Shown here in pieces: positions 39,113 to 48,490 of a stretch of DNA of 64,000 nucleotides. Below the pieces are notes generated by a model. The model saw nothing but the letters and a program-made list of their open reading frames with translations. It did no database searches and was not told the origin of the DNA. A program made the translations under genes and the position numbers. Source of the stretch: Oscillospiraceae bacterium (GTDB lineage Bacteria > Bacillota > Clostridia > Oscillospirales > Ruminococcaceae); NCBI GenBank assembly GCA_014799385.1, contig JAAVIC010000013.1, forward strand, positions 1 to 64,000, given 5' to 3'. How positions within the stretch are numbered: position 1 is the stretch's first letter; each line of letters starts with the position of its first letter.

Positions 39113-41323
39113 TCATTCCTCCCCAAAGCTCTTCTTCCACGACTTGTCATCAATGCCGACCAACGGGTGCGCTCTGCACTCATCGATCATCAGTTCGCTC
39201 GGAAGTTTGTCGGGATACAGTCCTATGTATTGGTGCATACCCGCGAGATTGAAGTCCGCGCAGGCAATACCGCCCAAGAAGTTGATTCTCTTACCGGAGG
39301 ACTGCTTACCATCGAAGTGAATAGACGCATAAGGAGCGTAAATATAACCCCAGAATACGCTGAACGCTTCCTTGTTCGGCTCTGTGAACTTAATGGATGA
39401 ATTTGCGCCGCACATGGTAAGATAGATATTGGTTGTCGGGTTTTTGCTGCCTGTTGCGTTGTAATCTATGCGGTTTGAGCACGTACCAATAGAATATACC
39501 TTGCCGTTTTCCTCAACGGTCTTGTAATAATCCCCCTCGCAATCCCTACAGATAACCTTGCTGAAGTGGTGTCTCGTGCATGTGATCTCGTATTTGCGAT
39601 TATTACAGATTTCACATTCTTCAGTCACCTGAACTGCCTCGTTCTTGCACTGAGTGCAATTATCGCCGCAATCCCAGTGGATATATTGCTTCAAGGATCT
39701 TTCATCGGATCTGTTGTTTTGCGAGTTGAATCCATAACTCAACCAGTCCTCATGCATAACGAACGTTCTGCCGCTCCAGTTTTCGTAGTTCACACCGTTC
39801 GGAACCTCGAATCTGACCGATCCTTTGCCCCTCAGCAGAATCCACATATTGGTTTCATCTTCTTTTCTCGGGAACCAGGAGAACGTCTTGCCGCCGTCAA
39901 GATAACCCGTCAGCTTGATGGTATACAAATTGTCGGGATTATCGCCGGTATCGATAATGATCTTGAAACCGTTGTCTGTATCGGTGCTGCTCCATCCACT
40001 GCCTCCCGCAGTTATATTTCTGATAGTGCAGCCTTGGTTGGTGGGACTCCATGTGATTACTGTCGGGAGATCCCATACGAGGTTGATATCTCTCTCCGTA
40101 TCGATCCCGGGTATCGCGTTTTCACCCGTATAATAAGCGGTGTTCCAATCGTAGTAGGTTACGGAAGTGGTGGTCTCGCGGATTATTCTTATGCACTCGT
40201 TTGTGTCGATAACCTTATGAGGATTGCTCGAAGCGGTATTCCAGCTGGAAACGCCCTTGTATGTATGCTGGAAGCCCGAGTGAGGATTGCCGTTCTCATC
40301 GGTAATATTTCCGACAACGAACAATCTTACGCTCGTACCGAATTTGCTTGCCGCGTCGCCCTTAATGATAACATTTCCGAGAACATAAATATCCACGTTG
40401 GTCATACCCCGAGAGTCCGACTCAACAATAAAGTCTCCGCCGACAATAACGCGGTTGGTCTTATCCTCATAGGTAACGCCGCCAAGCACATCATCGCCAG
40501 GGAACGGAGTGCAATGTTTCTCATTACTGAGCTTGAAGTTGTTTCTTATAACCCATTGAATGGGTTTTACACCTGCCCACTCATTTTTCTCATACGTTTT
40601 CTCAACGCCATAGTCCAATTCCATAGAACCGGCTGCGTATACGTTGCCCATATACTGCAGCTTCGCTTCGTTATCCTGATCGCCCTTTGCCAAATCGCCG
40701 TAAGGCATCATAAACGCGTACTCGGTATCATAGAAGACATCGCAGTACATAGCGCCCATACCGATAGCGCTGTTTGTGGGAGTGAATCCCGAGGAGGTAA
40801 ACAGCTTATCGGGAACACCACCGCCACCTGCCGGTTGACTGGACAACTTCGGAATAATAACATATTGGTGAACCGTGGACTCGGTGCCGTTAATCATTGA
40901 AGTAACGGCAAAGTCGAACAGTCTTCCCTCAGCGTCATCGCAAAGGAACGTAATGTCCGCGATATACGCGCCCACTTGATCCTCATCATCTCTCGAAGCT
41001 CCCGCAAACGAGGTAAAATCGTTGTTGCTTGTGGTAATGGTTTGACCCACCTGCATCTGGTCGATAGCCTGTGAAAGCGCGGTAAATCCGGATTTGTTCG
41101 CATCGTCCGTTCTTGCGATAATACCGCCAAGCAAGCTCTCGTTCAGAGAAAGCGCCGACTGATACGATTGTTGTTGGTTAAATATTGCGTATTGCGTCTT
41201 TCTGGACGAAACAACTGAAAAATACATAGCCATGCTTGTAACGATCAGTGCCGTCATAACGCTCAGCACCATAAACAGCGCGCTTCCGCGCTTGCTTATG
41301 TACTTCCTGAATTTGTGCCGCAT
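39113..41323 (-). CDS. Large PilX-like pilus protein with a cysteine-rich module
   Basis: 736 residues. The N-terminus (SKRGSALFMVLSVMTALIV) is hydrophobic like PilX, without the FTLVE glutamate motif. A beta-rich middle (VIVGGDFIVESDS, VDIYVLGNVIIKGD) resembles the solenoid-like domains in pilus-associated PilX/adhesin proteins. Near residues 550-620 is a cysteine/histidine-rich segment (CGDNCTQCKNE, CEICNNRKYEITCTRHHF, VICRDCEGD, GTCSN) that looks like paired metal-binding knuckles. AAAGGAGG precedes the ATG. It follows the pilO-like gene. Tip adhesin or minor pilin is inferred. Confidence 0.8.
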   Translation of the reverse strand: MRHKFRKYISKRGSALFMVLSVMTALIVTSMAMYFSVVSSRKTQYAIFNQQQSYQSALSLNESLLGGIIARTDDANKSGFTALSQAIDQMQVGQTITTSNNDFTSFAGASRDDEDQVGAYIADITFLCDDAEGRLFDFAVTSMINGTESTVHQYVIIPKLSSQPAGGGGVPDKLFTSSGFTPTNSAIGMGAMYCDVFYDTEYAFMMPYGDLAKGDQDNEAKLQYMGNVYAAGSMELDYGVEKTYEKNEWAGVKPIQWVIRNNFKLSNEKHCTPFPGDDVLGGVTYEDKTNRVIVGGDFIVESDSRGMTNVDIYVLGNVIIKGDAASKFGTSVRLFVVGNITDENGNPHSGFQHTYKGVSSWNTASSNPHKVIDTNECIRIIRETTTSVTYYDWNTAYYTGENAIPGIDTERDINLVWDLPTVITWSPTNQGCTIRNITAGGSGWSSTDTDNGFKIIIDTGDNPDNLYTIKLTGYLDGGKTFSWFPRKEDETNMWILLRGKGSVRFEVPNGVNYENWSGRTFVMHEDWLSYGFNSQNNRSDERSLKQYIHWDCGDNCTQCKNEAVQVTEECEICNNRKYEITCTRHHFSKVICRDCEGDYYKTVEENGKVYSIGTCSNRIDYNATGSKNPTTNIYLTMCGANSSIKFTEPNKEAFSVFWGYIYAPYASIHFDGKQSSGKRINFLGGIACADFNLAGMHQYIGLYPDKLPSELMIDECRAHPLVGIDDKSWKKSFGEE

Positions 41324-41356
41324 AAGGTCCTCCTTTCAAGTCGGTAGATGTGAAAA

Positions 41357-42340
41357 TCACTCTTCGGACGAAACAATGCCATCCTGTTCGTCAAGAATAG
41401 GCTTGGGGTTCTGCATACGCTCAACGCTGTAAAGCGTCAGTGTATTCTCCCACGAACACAAGTAATCCGAAACATCGCCCTTATTGTTATTGTTGTTGCC
41501 GGCAGCATCGGGGTTAGGCGTCAGAACATTTGAACCGGAAGAACTGCTGCCGCTTAACGCACCCGGGAAATCACGCTCAAATGCCGCCTTGCCATTAGCC
41601 TCAGCTTCTTTAAGAATATCTTCGACCATTTCATCGTACTTTCTTGTAATATCATTATAAGTAAGCTCGATATTCTGTGTTTTCATTGCCTTTCGTACAA
41701 CATTTCCGTTCTCCTCACGGACAAAGTTGTTGATCTCGTCCGCAAATTTGATAAGCTCATCGTTGGAGAGCGACTTAGCGGTGAACGAGATAGTAGTCGC
41801 GCCGATAGTCTGATCTCCGCCGAGCGCTGCTTGCAAAGCCGCCTTTCTGAGCTGCTCTGCCTGCTCCTCCTTGGAGAGCGTCACGCCGCCCTGCGTTGCG
41901 AATTGCTTAAGCGGATACGATATAGGACTGAGACTTGTAAACGAAGGAGAAAGTGTGTCCGTGTCAAGATTGCCGATCTTCAACTCCTCAATCAAGATTT
42001 TGGATTGTTCCTCCGGCTTATTGGCATCCTTGGTGTACTTCCTGTTCTCGAGAAATTCTCTGAACATATCGTCAACCTCATACCCGTCCATCTCCGAAAA
42101 GAACATATCCGCCGTGTCCTCGCCCTTTTCATAAGCCTCCTCGATCTGCTTTCTCAAATCAGCCTTGGTATCGGCTTTTGCCTTTTTCTCATCAAATTCT
42201 TTCTGCTTGGTTTCCATTGTTTCCTTGTTACGATTCATTTCTTCCAGCTTGGGCTTGAACATCAAAAATCCACCAAGCGCTATAATAACCACCGCTATAA
42301 TGATCATAAGTCCAATGCGTTCCTGCTTACTTAACTTCAT
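41357..42340 (-). CDS. PilO-like pilus alignment protein
   Basis: 327 residues. A short cytoplasmic start (MKLSKQERIG) and one membrane helix (LMIIIAVVIIALGGFLMF) lead into a coiled coil (residues ~30-75, rich in K and E) and a ferredoxin-like C-terminal domain (ATTISFTAKSLSNDELIKFADEI). This is the PilO layout. It is longer than usual, with a disordered N/G/S stretch near residue 270. Its start overlaps the PilM-PilN stop (TAATG), so the two are coupled, as pilN and pilO are elsewhere. Confidence 0.82.
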   Translation of the reverse strand: MKLSKQERIGLMIIIAVVIIALGGFLMFKPKLEEMNRNKETMETKQKEFDEKKAKADTKADLRKQIEEAYEKGEDTADMFFSEMDGYEVDDMFREFLENRKYTKDANKPEEQSKILIEELKIGNLDTDTLSPSFTSLSPISYPLKQFATQGGVTLSKEEQAEQLRKAALQAALGGDQTIGATTISFTAKSLSNDELIKFADEINNFVREENGNVVRKAMKTQNIELTYNDITRKYDEMVEDILKEAEANGKAAFERDFPGALSGSSSSGSNVLTPNPDAAGNNNNNKGDVSDYLCSWENTLTLYSVERMQNPKPILDEQDGIVSSEE

Positions 42341-43989
42341 TATTCAGTCACCCCCGAAGTATCGTTGTCTTCATTCTCGGCAAAATCCTCTGTGCCGAGC
42401 GTTGCGTGATCCTCATCATTGCCCATTGGCAGCGTCATTGTGACACTGAACGAGAACATTGTGTCGTAAGGCTTGCCATCCGAAGAGAGCATCTCGTATA
42501 CGCCATAGTCGCTTGCGTTCAGCTTGGTGAAGCCCTCGTATTGTATGTTCTCGAAATATGGCTCATTGTACTTATTCAGTACTTTCTCGTTCATATATCT
42601 GACAAGATTAGCCGGAACAGGCGAGGGATCGCCGTTTGAGCAGCCCTTGTAAACTACAGTGACCTCATTCCCCTCAATAACTATGGACTCTATGTCAAGC
42701 TGCTGATTATTATTCTTATCCAAAAGTCCGCTGTTCTCTGCAAGCGGTTCGCGCAGCTTGTCAAACACTTGACCCGTAATCTTCGGGGTATAGTTAAAGA
42801 GGTTCTTAACCGATTCAATCGTGTTATTGTAGCTGTTAAAGCCCTCAAGCATTGTAGTACGCGCGTCAACAATCGCCAGAGCCGGCTCAAGCGCCTTGAT
42901 GTCGGTTTCCAGCTTTTGTGCCTTATTTACGTAGTTGTTGCTGATTACGCTTACAACACCAACCGCCGCGCCGACAACAGCTGCGGAAGCCGCCATAACG
43001 CCCACCAGTCCCAACAGGAACTTATCCGAGCCCTTGGAAGCCTTTGCCGATGTTGCCTCAAGCAGGTTGATGTGGTCGGTTTCCTTATTACGCTGATACA
43101 GCGCACCGATAGCATTCGCGAATTTCGAGAAGTCGAACTGCACCGATGCCTGAATATTGCTCGGCATGGAAAGCATATTTGATGAGATATTGAACTGCGC
43201 TATGGCGTTTGAAATCTCCATAAAGCTGTCGATTTCGCCATAGAACAGAATCTCCTGAAGCCCGCGCGTATTCTTTCTGCTGCGAATGAACTGAATCATA
43301 CGGAACAGATTGTCATAAACCGCATGGGTAACGTAATCGGGCGCGTCGTCATAGTCTGCGGGGTCGATGTTGGAATACCGCGAGAACGCCAAGCGATTGT
43401 CCTCATACAGATTCATATTCAAAAAGCTCTTGTCGATCTGGATAAGCAGAACCGGCATTCTGTCGGAGAGCTTTGGGGTGTTTGTGATAAGCCGTGTAAT
43501 GGAGTTGTTCGAGATGTTAACAGCCTTAAGCGAAAGCCCGATGTGCTGAAACAGTCTTACATAGCCGTCAACCAATCTCTGAGGACAAGCCGCCGCCATA
43601 ACCTTAAGCATCTTATTGTGCTCGGCGTCCTCGGTTTCTCCCGCGATAGTAAAGGATATGTTATAATCCGTGGAAACGTTCATTTCCGACTGGATCATAG
43701 CCTCGATGATCGCGGTGTTTTTCATACTCTTGGGTTTTGCGACAGTCAATTCCTTATACACAATGTTGCTGGAGGTAATCGAAACAACAGCCTCCTTCTC
43801 CTTGATGTCCCTGGACTTGATGATGTCATTCAGCTCTGAAGCCACCATGGGAACATCGGTGATGAATCCGTTGGTAACCATACCAAGCGTAAGCTCACGC
43901 AAATCCGCGTCCTGAATCTTAATCTTATTGCCGCTGTGCACACCTCTGACAAGCTTTATTTGTCTGTCGGTAATATCAATAGAAAGCAT
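42340..43989 (-). CDS. PilM-PilN fusion protein
   Basis: 549 residues. Residues 1-320 have the actin-like PilM fold (LSIDITDRQIKLVRGVH, VLLIQIDKSFLNMNLYEDNRL, EILFYGE). A membrane helix follows at ~335-360 (FLLGLVGVMAASAAVVGAAV) and then a PilN-like periplasm-facing domain (VNKAQKLETDIKALEPALAIVD coiled coil, then SFSVTMTLP). In most bacteria PilM and PilN are separate proteins that bind through the PilN N-terminus; here they are one chain. GAGGTGA precedes the ATG. It is coupled to pilO. Confidence 0.85.
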   Translation of the reverse strand: MLSIDITDRQIKLVRGVHSGNKIKIQDADLRELTLGMVTNGFITDVPMVASELNDIIKSRDIKEKEAVVSITSSNIVYKELTVAKPKSMKNTAIIEAMIQSEMNVSTDYNISFTIAGETEDAEHNKMLKVMAAACPQRLVDGYVRLFQHIGLSLKAVNISNNSITRLITNTPKLSDRMPVLLIQIDKSFLNMNLYEDNRLAFSRYSNIDPADYDDAPDYVTHAVYDNLFRMIQFIRSRKNTRGLQEILFYGEIDSFMEISNAIAQFNISSNMLSMPSNIQASVQFDFSKFANAIGALYQRNKETDHINLLEATSAKASKGSDKFLLGLVGVMAASAAVVGAAVGVVSVISNNYVNKAQKLETDIKALEPALAIVDARTTMLEGFNSYNNTIESVKNLFNYTPKITGQVFDKLREPLAENSGLLDKNNNQQLDIESIVIEGNEVTVVYKGCSNGDPSPVPANLVRYMNEKVLNKYNEPYFENIQYEGFTKLNASDYGVYEMLSSDGKPYDTMFSFSVTMTLPMGNDEDHATLGTEDFAENEDNDTSGVTE

Positions 43990-44014
43990 AAATTCACCTC
44001 ATAGTTTTTATTTT

Positions 44015-44062
44015 CAAACCGCAAACGGGGAATTTCCTGTGTAAAGCCGCGCTTGCGGTTTG
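44015..44062 (-). repeat. Degenerate leader-repeat copy before pilM
   Basis: Gene sense: closing stem CAAACCGCAAGCG / CGTTTGCGGTTTG, followed by AAAATAAAAACTATGAGG; the stem ends 25 nt before the start. The inner hairpins are reduced. It keeps the family pattern of stem, AT-rich tail and ribosome site. Confidence 0.6.
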
Positions 44063-44132
44063 TTTTGCTCTCCGTATAATTTCGCAACCTGCGGAGAGCG
44101 GTATTCCGAATTTCTCCGAGAACCTCGGTCTG

Positions 44133-45323
44133 TTATGCGATGTTCATCATTCCGCCGTACAGCAACGGGAACATACCCGCAAGGAAGAAACCGATGGCGA
44201 TACCCATGATGATAATCATCAACGGCTCCATCATACTAACCAGCTTTCCGATCGCGCTGTCCGCCTCTTCTTCATAATATTCCGCCGCCTTGCGCAAAAT
44301 CGTATCCAAAGTACCCGATTCCTCGCCGACGTAGATAATTGAGGTAAACATACCTTCAAATATTCCCGTTTTTTCGATGGCGTTCGACATTCCCTCACCG
44401 AGCTTTATCGAATCCACAACCTCTTCAAAACGTTTTCTTACATACATATTGTTGACTACCGAAATGGATTTTTCGATACATTCAACCATCTGCAGACCCG
44501 CTCCGTAAAGGTTGGACATATTTCTTGCGAACGTGCCGGTATAAACGGTCGCAACGAGCTTTCCGACCTTGGGGATCTTCAGCAGGTATTCGTCCATTTT
44601 CAAGCGCGTCTTGGGAGTTTTCATAAGCATCATAAAGACCACAATGATTGCAACGATTACAATGACATAAACATACCATTGATTAACCAGCGAATCCGAA
44701 AAGGCAAGAAGTGCTTTTGAAAGCCCCGACATTTCTTCTTCCGGCATCATACCTGCAAACGACGGCAAAACCGCCACGAACAGCAGTATGATAACCGCAA
44801 TCAGCAGCACGAACAGGATAACGGGATAAACCATCGCAGACTTGACTTTATTTGCGGTCTTGTTGCTGTTTGCAAAGTGGTCTGACAAACGAGCGAACAT
44901 ATCGTCCAACGTACCAGAAGCCTCACCTGCGGCAACCATGCTGACAAACATTTCCGGGAAGACGCCGGGCTTGGATCTGAGAACGTCCGAAAACGCCTTA
45001 CCTTTTTGCACCTCTTCGTAGATGTCCAGCAAAACAGCCTTTGCCTTTTTGTTTTCCTGCTGATCCTGAAGTATGTACAGCGCCCTTACAAGGGACAGAC
45101 CGGCGGCAGACATAGACGCCAACTGACGCGAGATGAAGGAAACCTCCTTGACCTTGAACTTGTACTTCACATCGTTTCCGCCCTGACCCAAGTCGCGGTA
45201 GCTGGTGACGTACAACTTCCGTTCTTTCAGTTTTACCTGCAGGTCTTTGTAGTCCTCCGCCATTTCCGAACCACGGATCGTTTTACCGCTGGTGTCGGTG
45301 GCAACAAAAGAGAATTTATTCAC
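44133..45323 (-). CDS. pilC: Type IV pilus inner-membrane platform protein PilC
   Basis: 396 residues from GTG 45323 (GGAGG 8 nt upstream; an upstream in-frame ATG lies inside the leader). Two GspF domains (around residues 65-190 and 265-390) share patterns such as VKEVSFISRQLASMSAAGLS and KLVATVYTGTFARNMSNLYGAG. Three membrane helices are visible. PilC anchors the PilB/PilT motor. It is first in the minus-strand operon pilC-pilMN-pilO-pilX-prepilins. Confidence 0.94.
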   Translation of the reverse strand: MNKFSFVATDTSGKTIRGSEMAEDYKDLQVKLKERKLYVTSYRDLGQGGNDVKYKFKVKEVSFISRQLASMSAAGLSLVRALYILQDQQENKKAKAVLLDIYEEVQKGKAFSDVLRSKPGVFPEMFVSMVAAGEASGTLDDMFARLSDHFANSNKTANKVKSAMVYPVILFVLLIAVIILLFVAVLPSFAGMMPEEEMSGLSKALLAFSDSLVNQWYVYVIVIVAIIVVFMMLMKTPKTRLKMDEYLLKIPKVGKLVATVYTGTFARNMSNLYGAGLQMVECIEKSISVVNNMYVRKRFEEVVDSIKLGEGMSNAIEKTGIFEGMFTSIIYVGEESGTLDTILRKAAEYYEEEADSAIGKLVSMMEPLMIIIMGIAIGFFLAGMFPLLYGGMMNIA

Positions 45324-45382
45324 CTGAAAACCTCCGTTCCACGACAAACGCGAATTTGCCGTTTTTTTCAGCGGATCATCTC

Positions 45383-45443
45383 AAGCCGACACCGCGCAGC
45401 CTCCGCGTTCCCGCGGCACAGCCCGGCTGTGCGGTATCAGCTT
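45383..45443 (-). repeat. Divergent three-way-junction element before pilC
   Basis: Gene sense: stem AAGCTGATACCGC / GCGGTGTCGGCTT with two inner hairpins, CACAGCC/GGCTGTG and CCGCGG-GAA-CGCGG. The architecture is the same as the leader repeats, with no sequence identity in the closing stem, and it lies 59 nt from the start. Relationship uncertain. Confidence 0.5.
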
Positions 45444-45653
45444 ATTTTTGGGCGCAATTTGCCCATAAGCCGCTGTGTATTTACTTTAATTATAACATAA
45501 CCGTTTTTTTTTTTCAAGTATTCTTTTACAACTTTTTTGATTTTTTTGCCATTTTGTGGGAATTAGAATGTAGAAATTTTAGCCTAACTTATGTGCAATT
45601 TCACCAAAAATTAATCTTTTCGGTTAAAAACTGTCATATTTTCAACTCCACTC
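45444..45653. other. AT-rich spacer between pilC leader and glgP promoter
   Basis: Long T and A runs (T10 near 45509) and no open frame of note. A TTTACTTTAATTATAAC block near 45480-45497 may hold the pilC promoter on the minus strand, but I cannot fix it. Confidence 0.35.
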
Positions 45654-45682
45654 TTGATTTTGTCGGAAAAATATGGTACAAT
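45654..45682 (+). promoter_or_regulatory. Promoter of glgP
   Basis: TTGATT (45654-45659), 17 bp, TACAAT (45677-45682). The leader to glgP is about 405 nt and contains two leader-repeat copies. Confidence 0.65.
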
Positions 45683-45787
45683 AGTTGTGTAAAGAATAGC
45701 TGTTAGTTATTGGGGTTAAACCACAATTCGCTGCTTGAAGTGCAATTCAGGCACATTATAACTTACAGCAAGTTATTGGTGATTAGT

Positions 45788-45889
45788 GCAAATTGCGAAA
45801 GCGAGCGTTGCAGCATACCGCGAAGCGGTGTGCTGTGACGCTCGGCTAGTGCAGATGAGCGAAGCTCATCTGCACGGTTCGCAATTTGC
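45788..45889 (+). repeat. Leader repeat upstream of glgP, distal copy
   Basis: Closing stem GCAAATTGCGAA / TTCGCAATTTGC, GAGC/GCTC pair around hairpin CAGCATACCGC/GCGGTGTGCTG, and hairpin TGCAGATGAGC/GCTCATCTGCA. It is preceded by AGCAAGTTATTGGTGATTAG, shared with the proximal copy. No start codon follows at the usual distance. Confidence 0.8.
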
Positions 45890-45972
45890 TCTTCAAATCA
45901 ACCAACTACACGCCACGCTTTGGGGGCGCAAGTTTAGAGCGTTATAACAAAAACAAGTTATTGGTGATTAGC

Positions 45973-46070
45973 GCAAATTCAAAACGCAAGCGGCGCGTTA
46001 CACCGCACAGCGGTGTAACGGGTCGCTTAGCGAACGCAGACGCTTTGCGTCTGCGTGGTTTTGAATTTGC
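45973..46070 (+). repeat. Leader repeat upstream of glgP, proximal copy
   Basis: Closing stem GCAAATTCAAAAC / GTTTTGAATTTGC, hairpin CGTTACACCG/CGGTGTAACG, and hairpin CGCAGACGC/GCGTCTGCG. It is followed by CATTAAAAATAAGGAG and, 23 nt from the stem end, the glgP ATG. Flanked upstream by AACAAGTTATTGGTGATTAG. Confidence 0.85.
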
Positions 46071-46093
46071 CATTAAAAATAAGGAGTAAAGAT

Positions 46094-48457
46094 ATGATTG
46101 ATAAGACTTTGTTGAAGAACGATTTTGAGGACATTCTGCGTGAGGGCAGCGCGGATGGCAAAAAGCACACCCCCGCTCAGCTTCATGACGCGCTCTCGCG
46201 GGCGATAATGAAGCAGGCAGTGCCGATGATGAACTGCTCCGCGCCGCAGGGCAGGGGAGCTTCGTACCTGTCTATGGAGTTTCTCGTAGGGCGCGCGGTG
46301 TACAACAACATCTTGTGTCTGGGACTTGCGGACTATGCGGAGGAACTGCTTCAAAGCGCGGGCGGCTCGCTGTCCGACCTTGAAGAAATCGAGGACGCCG
46401 CTCTCGGAAACGGCGGTCTGGGACGGCTTGCGGCTTGCTTTCTTGACAGTGCCGCGACAATGAAGCTGCCGTTGACGGGTTACGGAATCCGATACAAGTA
46501 CGGACTGTTCAAGCAAGCTATTGAGAACGGTTTCCAGCGCGAATATGCGGACGACTGGACAAAATACGGCGACCCGTGGAGCAGACGCGTGGACGATGAC
46601 GAGGTCATTATTCACTTCACTACCGGCGATGTAAAGGCTGTTCCTTATGATATGCCGATTTTCGGTTACAAGAACGATTTCGCGGGAACATTGCGCCTGT
46701 GGCAGGCAGAGCCGGTCTGCGCGTTCGATTTCGATGCGTTCAACCGCGGGGATTACTTTGCGGCAACAACGGGGCAAATCCAGGCGGAGAATATCTCCAG
46801 AACGCTTTACCCGAACGATGAATCTCACGAGGGCAAGGTTCTGCGCCTGAAACAGGAGTATTTCTTTAGCGCGGCGTCAATGGCGGACTTGGTGAAAAAA
46901 CACCTCGCCGCAGGTCGCGATTTAAGCACCTTCGCGGAGTACAACACGATTCAGCTTAACGACACTCACCCCGTAATCTCTATCCCCGAGCTTATCAGAA
47001 TCTTTGTGAACGTTCACGGAATGCCGTTTGAACAGGCATTTGAGATTGTAAAGAATACGTTTAATTACACCAACCACACGATTATGTCCGAAGCGCTTGA
47101 AAAGTGGGGAAGCGGTATCATCGCGGAACTGCTGCCCGAGGTTTACGCGTTCATTCTGCGTATCAACGAAACGTTCATCTCGGATATGTACCGCCGCAAT
47201 ATTGCGCGCGAAAAAATCGAGAGTATGATGCCCGTACGCGACAACACGGTGCATATGGCGCGTATCGCGATCTACTGCTCACGCTATGTAAACGGCGTTG
47301 CGAAAATCCACACCGAAATTCTCAAGAACACCGCGCTGCATGACTGGTACGAGCTGTTCCCCGAGAGATTCCAGAACAAGACCAACGGAATCACCCCGCG
47401 CCGCTGGCTCGCATTGTGCAACCCCGAACTGAAAAAGCTCATTAACGAACTGTTGGACGGCGAAGGCTGGATCACGGATTTGTCAAAGCTCAGCTCGCTG
47501 CGCTCATTCGCTGACGACAAGTCCGTATTGGCGCGGTTCAGCGGAATCAAGCGCGCGAACAAAGCCGCTCTCGCGAAATATATCAAGGAACACGAGGGCG
47601 TGGAGCTTAATCCCGATTCGATGTTCGATATTCAAGTAAAGCGTCTGCACGAATATAAGCGTCAACTGCTGAACGCGTTCTCGATTCTGTACATCTATTT
47701 CGGAATCAAAGACGGAAGTATCTCAAGAGATAACCTCGCTCCCATCACGTTTATCTTTGGCGCGAAGTCCGCTCCGGGATACGCGCGCGCAAAGGGCATT
47801 ATCAAGTTTATCAACGAAATCGGCAACCTTGTAAACAACGACCCGTCCATCAACGGTCTGCTTAAAGTTGTGTTCGTGCAGAATTACAACGTATCTTACG
47901 CGGAAAAGCTGGTTATCGCGGCGGATATTTCCGAGCAAATATCCACTGCGGGAACGGAGGCTTCCGGCACGGGCAATATGAAGTTTATGCTCAACGGAAC
48001 AATGACTCTCGGCACTTATGACGGCGCGAACGTTGAGATCTGCGAGGAGGCGGGCGAGGAGAACAACTACATCTTCGGCGCGCGTGTTGAGGATCTGGCG
48101 CGTATCATGCCGAATTACGACCCGCGTAAAATCTACTCCGAAAACACCCGCGTGGCACGCGTTCTTAACACGCTGATCGATGGCACGTTCAACGACGGCG
48201 GCACGGGAACATTCCGCGAGCTGTACTACTCGCTGCTGGACGGTGCGTCATGGCACAGACCCGACCATTACTACATTCTCGGCGATTTGGAGAACTACGT
48301 TCAGGCAAAGCTCAAAGCAAACAGCGATTTCAAGTTCAACCACGCGGAATTTATCAAGAAGTGCTGGCTGAATATGGCGGCAGCGGGCAAGTTCAGCTCC
48401 GACCGCACCATTGCCGACTACGCAAAGGAAATCTGGAACATCACTCCGCAGAATTGA
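46094..48457 (+). CDS. glgP: Glycogen/maltodextrin phosphorylase
   Basis: 787 residues from ATG 46094 (AAGGAG upstream, part of the leader repeat tail). It releases glucose-1-phosphate from glycogen ends. The PLP-binding lysine lies in GTGNMKFMLNGTMTLGT. GNGGLGRLAACFLDSAAT, ENGFQREYADDWTKYG and QLNDTHPVISIPELIR are standard family blocks. It is slightly shorter than E. coli GlgP (~815), as in many Clostridia. It is remote from glgBCD, so synthesis and breakdown are transcribed separately. Confidence 0.97.
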   Translation: MIDKTLLKNDFEDILREGSADGKKHTPAQLHDALSRAIMKQAVPMMNCSAPQGRGASYLSMEFLVGRAVYNNILCLGLADYAEELLQSAGGSLSDLEEIEDAALGNGGLGRLAACFLDSAATMKLPLTGYGIRYKYGLFKQAIENGFQREYADDWTKYGDPWSRRVDDDEVIIHFTTGDVKAVPYDMPIFGYKNDFAGTLRLWQAEPVCAFDFDAFNRGDYFAATTGQIQAENISRTLYPNDESHEGKVLRLKQEYFFSAASMADLVKKHLAAGRDLSTFAEYNTIQLNDTHPVISIPELIRIFVNVHGMPFEQAFEIVKNTFNYTNHTIMSEALEKWGSGIIAELLPEVYAFILRINETFISDMYRRNIAREKIESMMPVRDNTVHMARIAIYCSRYVNGVAKIHTEILKNTALHDWYELFPERFQNKTNGITPRRWLALCNPELKKLINELLDGEGWITDLSKLSSLRSFADDKSVLARFSGIKRANKAALAKYIKEHEGVELNPDSMFDIQVKRLHEYKRQLLNAFSILYIYFGIKDGSISRDNLAPITFIFGAKSAPGYARAKGIIKFINEIGNLVNNDPSINGLLKVVFVQNYNVSYAEKLVIAADISEQISTAGTEASGTGNMKFMLNGTMTLGTYDGANVEICEEAGEENNYIFGARVEDLARIMPNYDPRKIYSENTRVARVLNTLIDGTFNDGGTGTFRELYYSLLDGASWHRPDHYYILGDLENYVQAKLKANSDFKFNHAEFIKKCWLNMAAAGKFSSDRTIADYAKEIWNITPQN

Positions 48458-48490
48458 CCGTGTTCCGTATTTTAACCGGGAGGAATCTTT

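Noticed and set aside
39566-40900. 444-codon plus-strand open frame opposite the PilX-like gene
   Set aside because: No start signal or known motif; the minus-strand gene has the signal sequence, operon position and cysteine motifs.
44482-44679. Possible second small gene inside pilC
   Set aside because: Alternative-frame shadow of a conserved gene.
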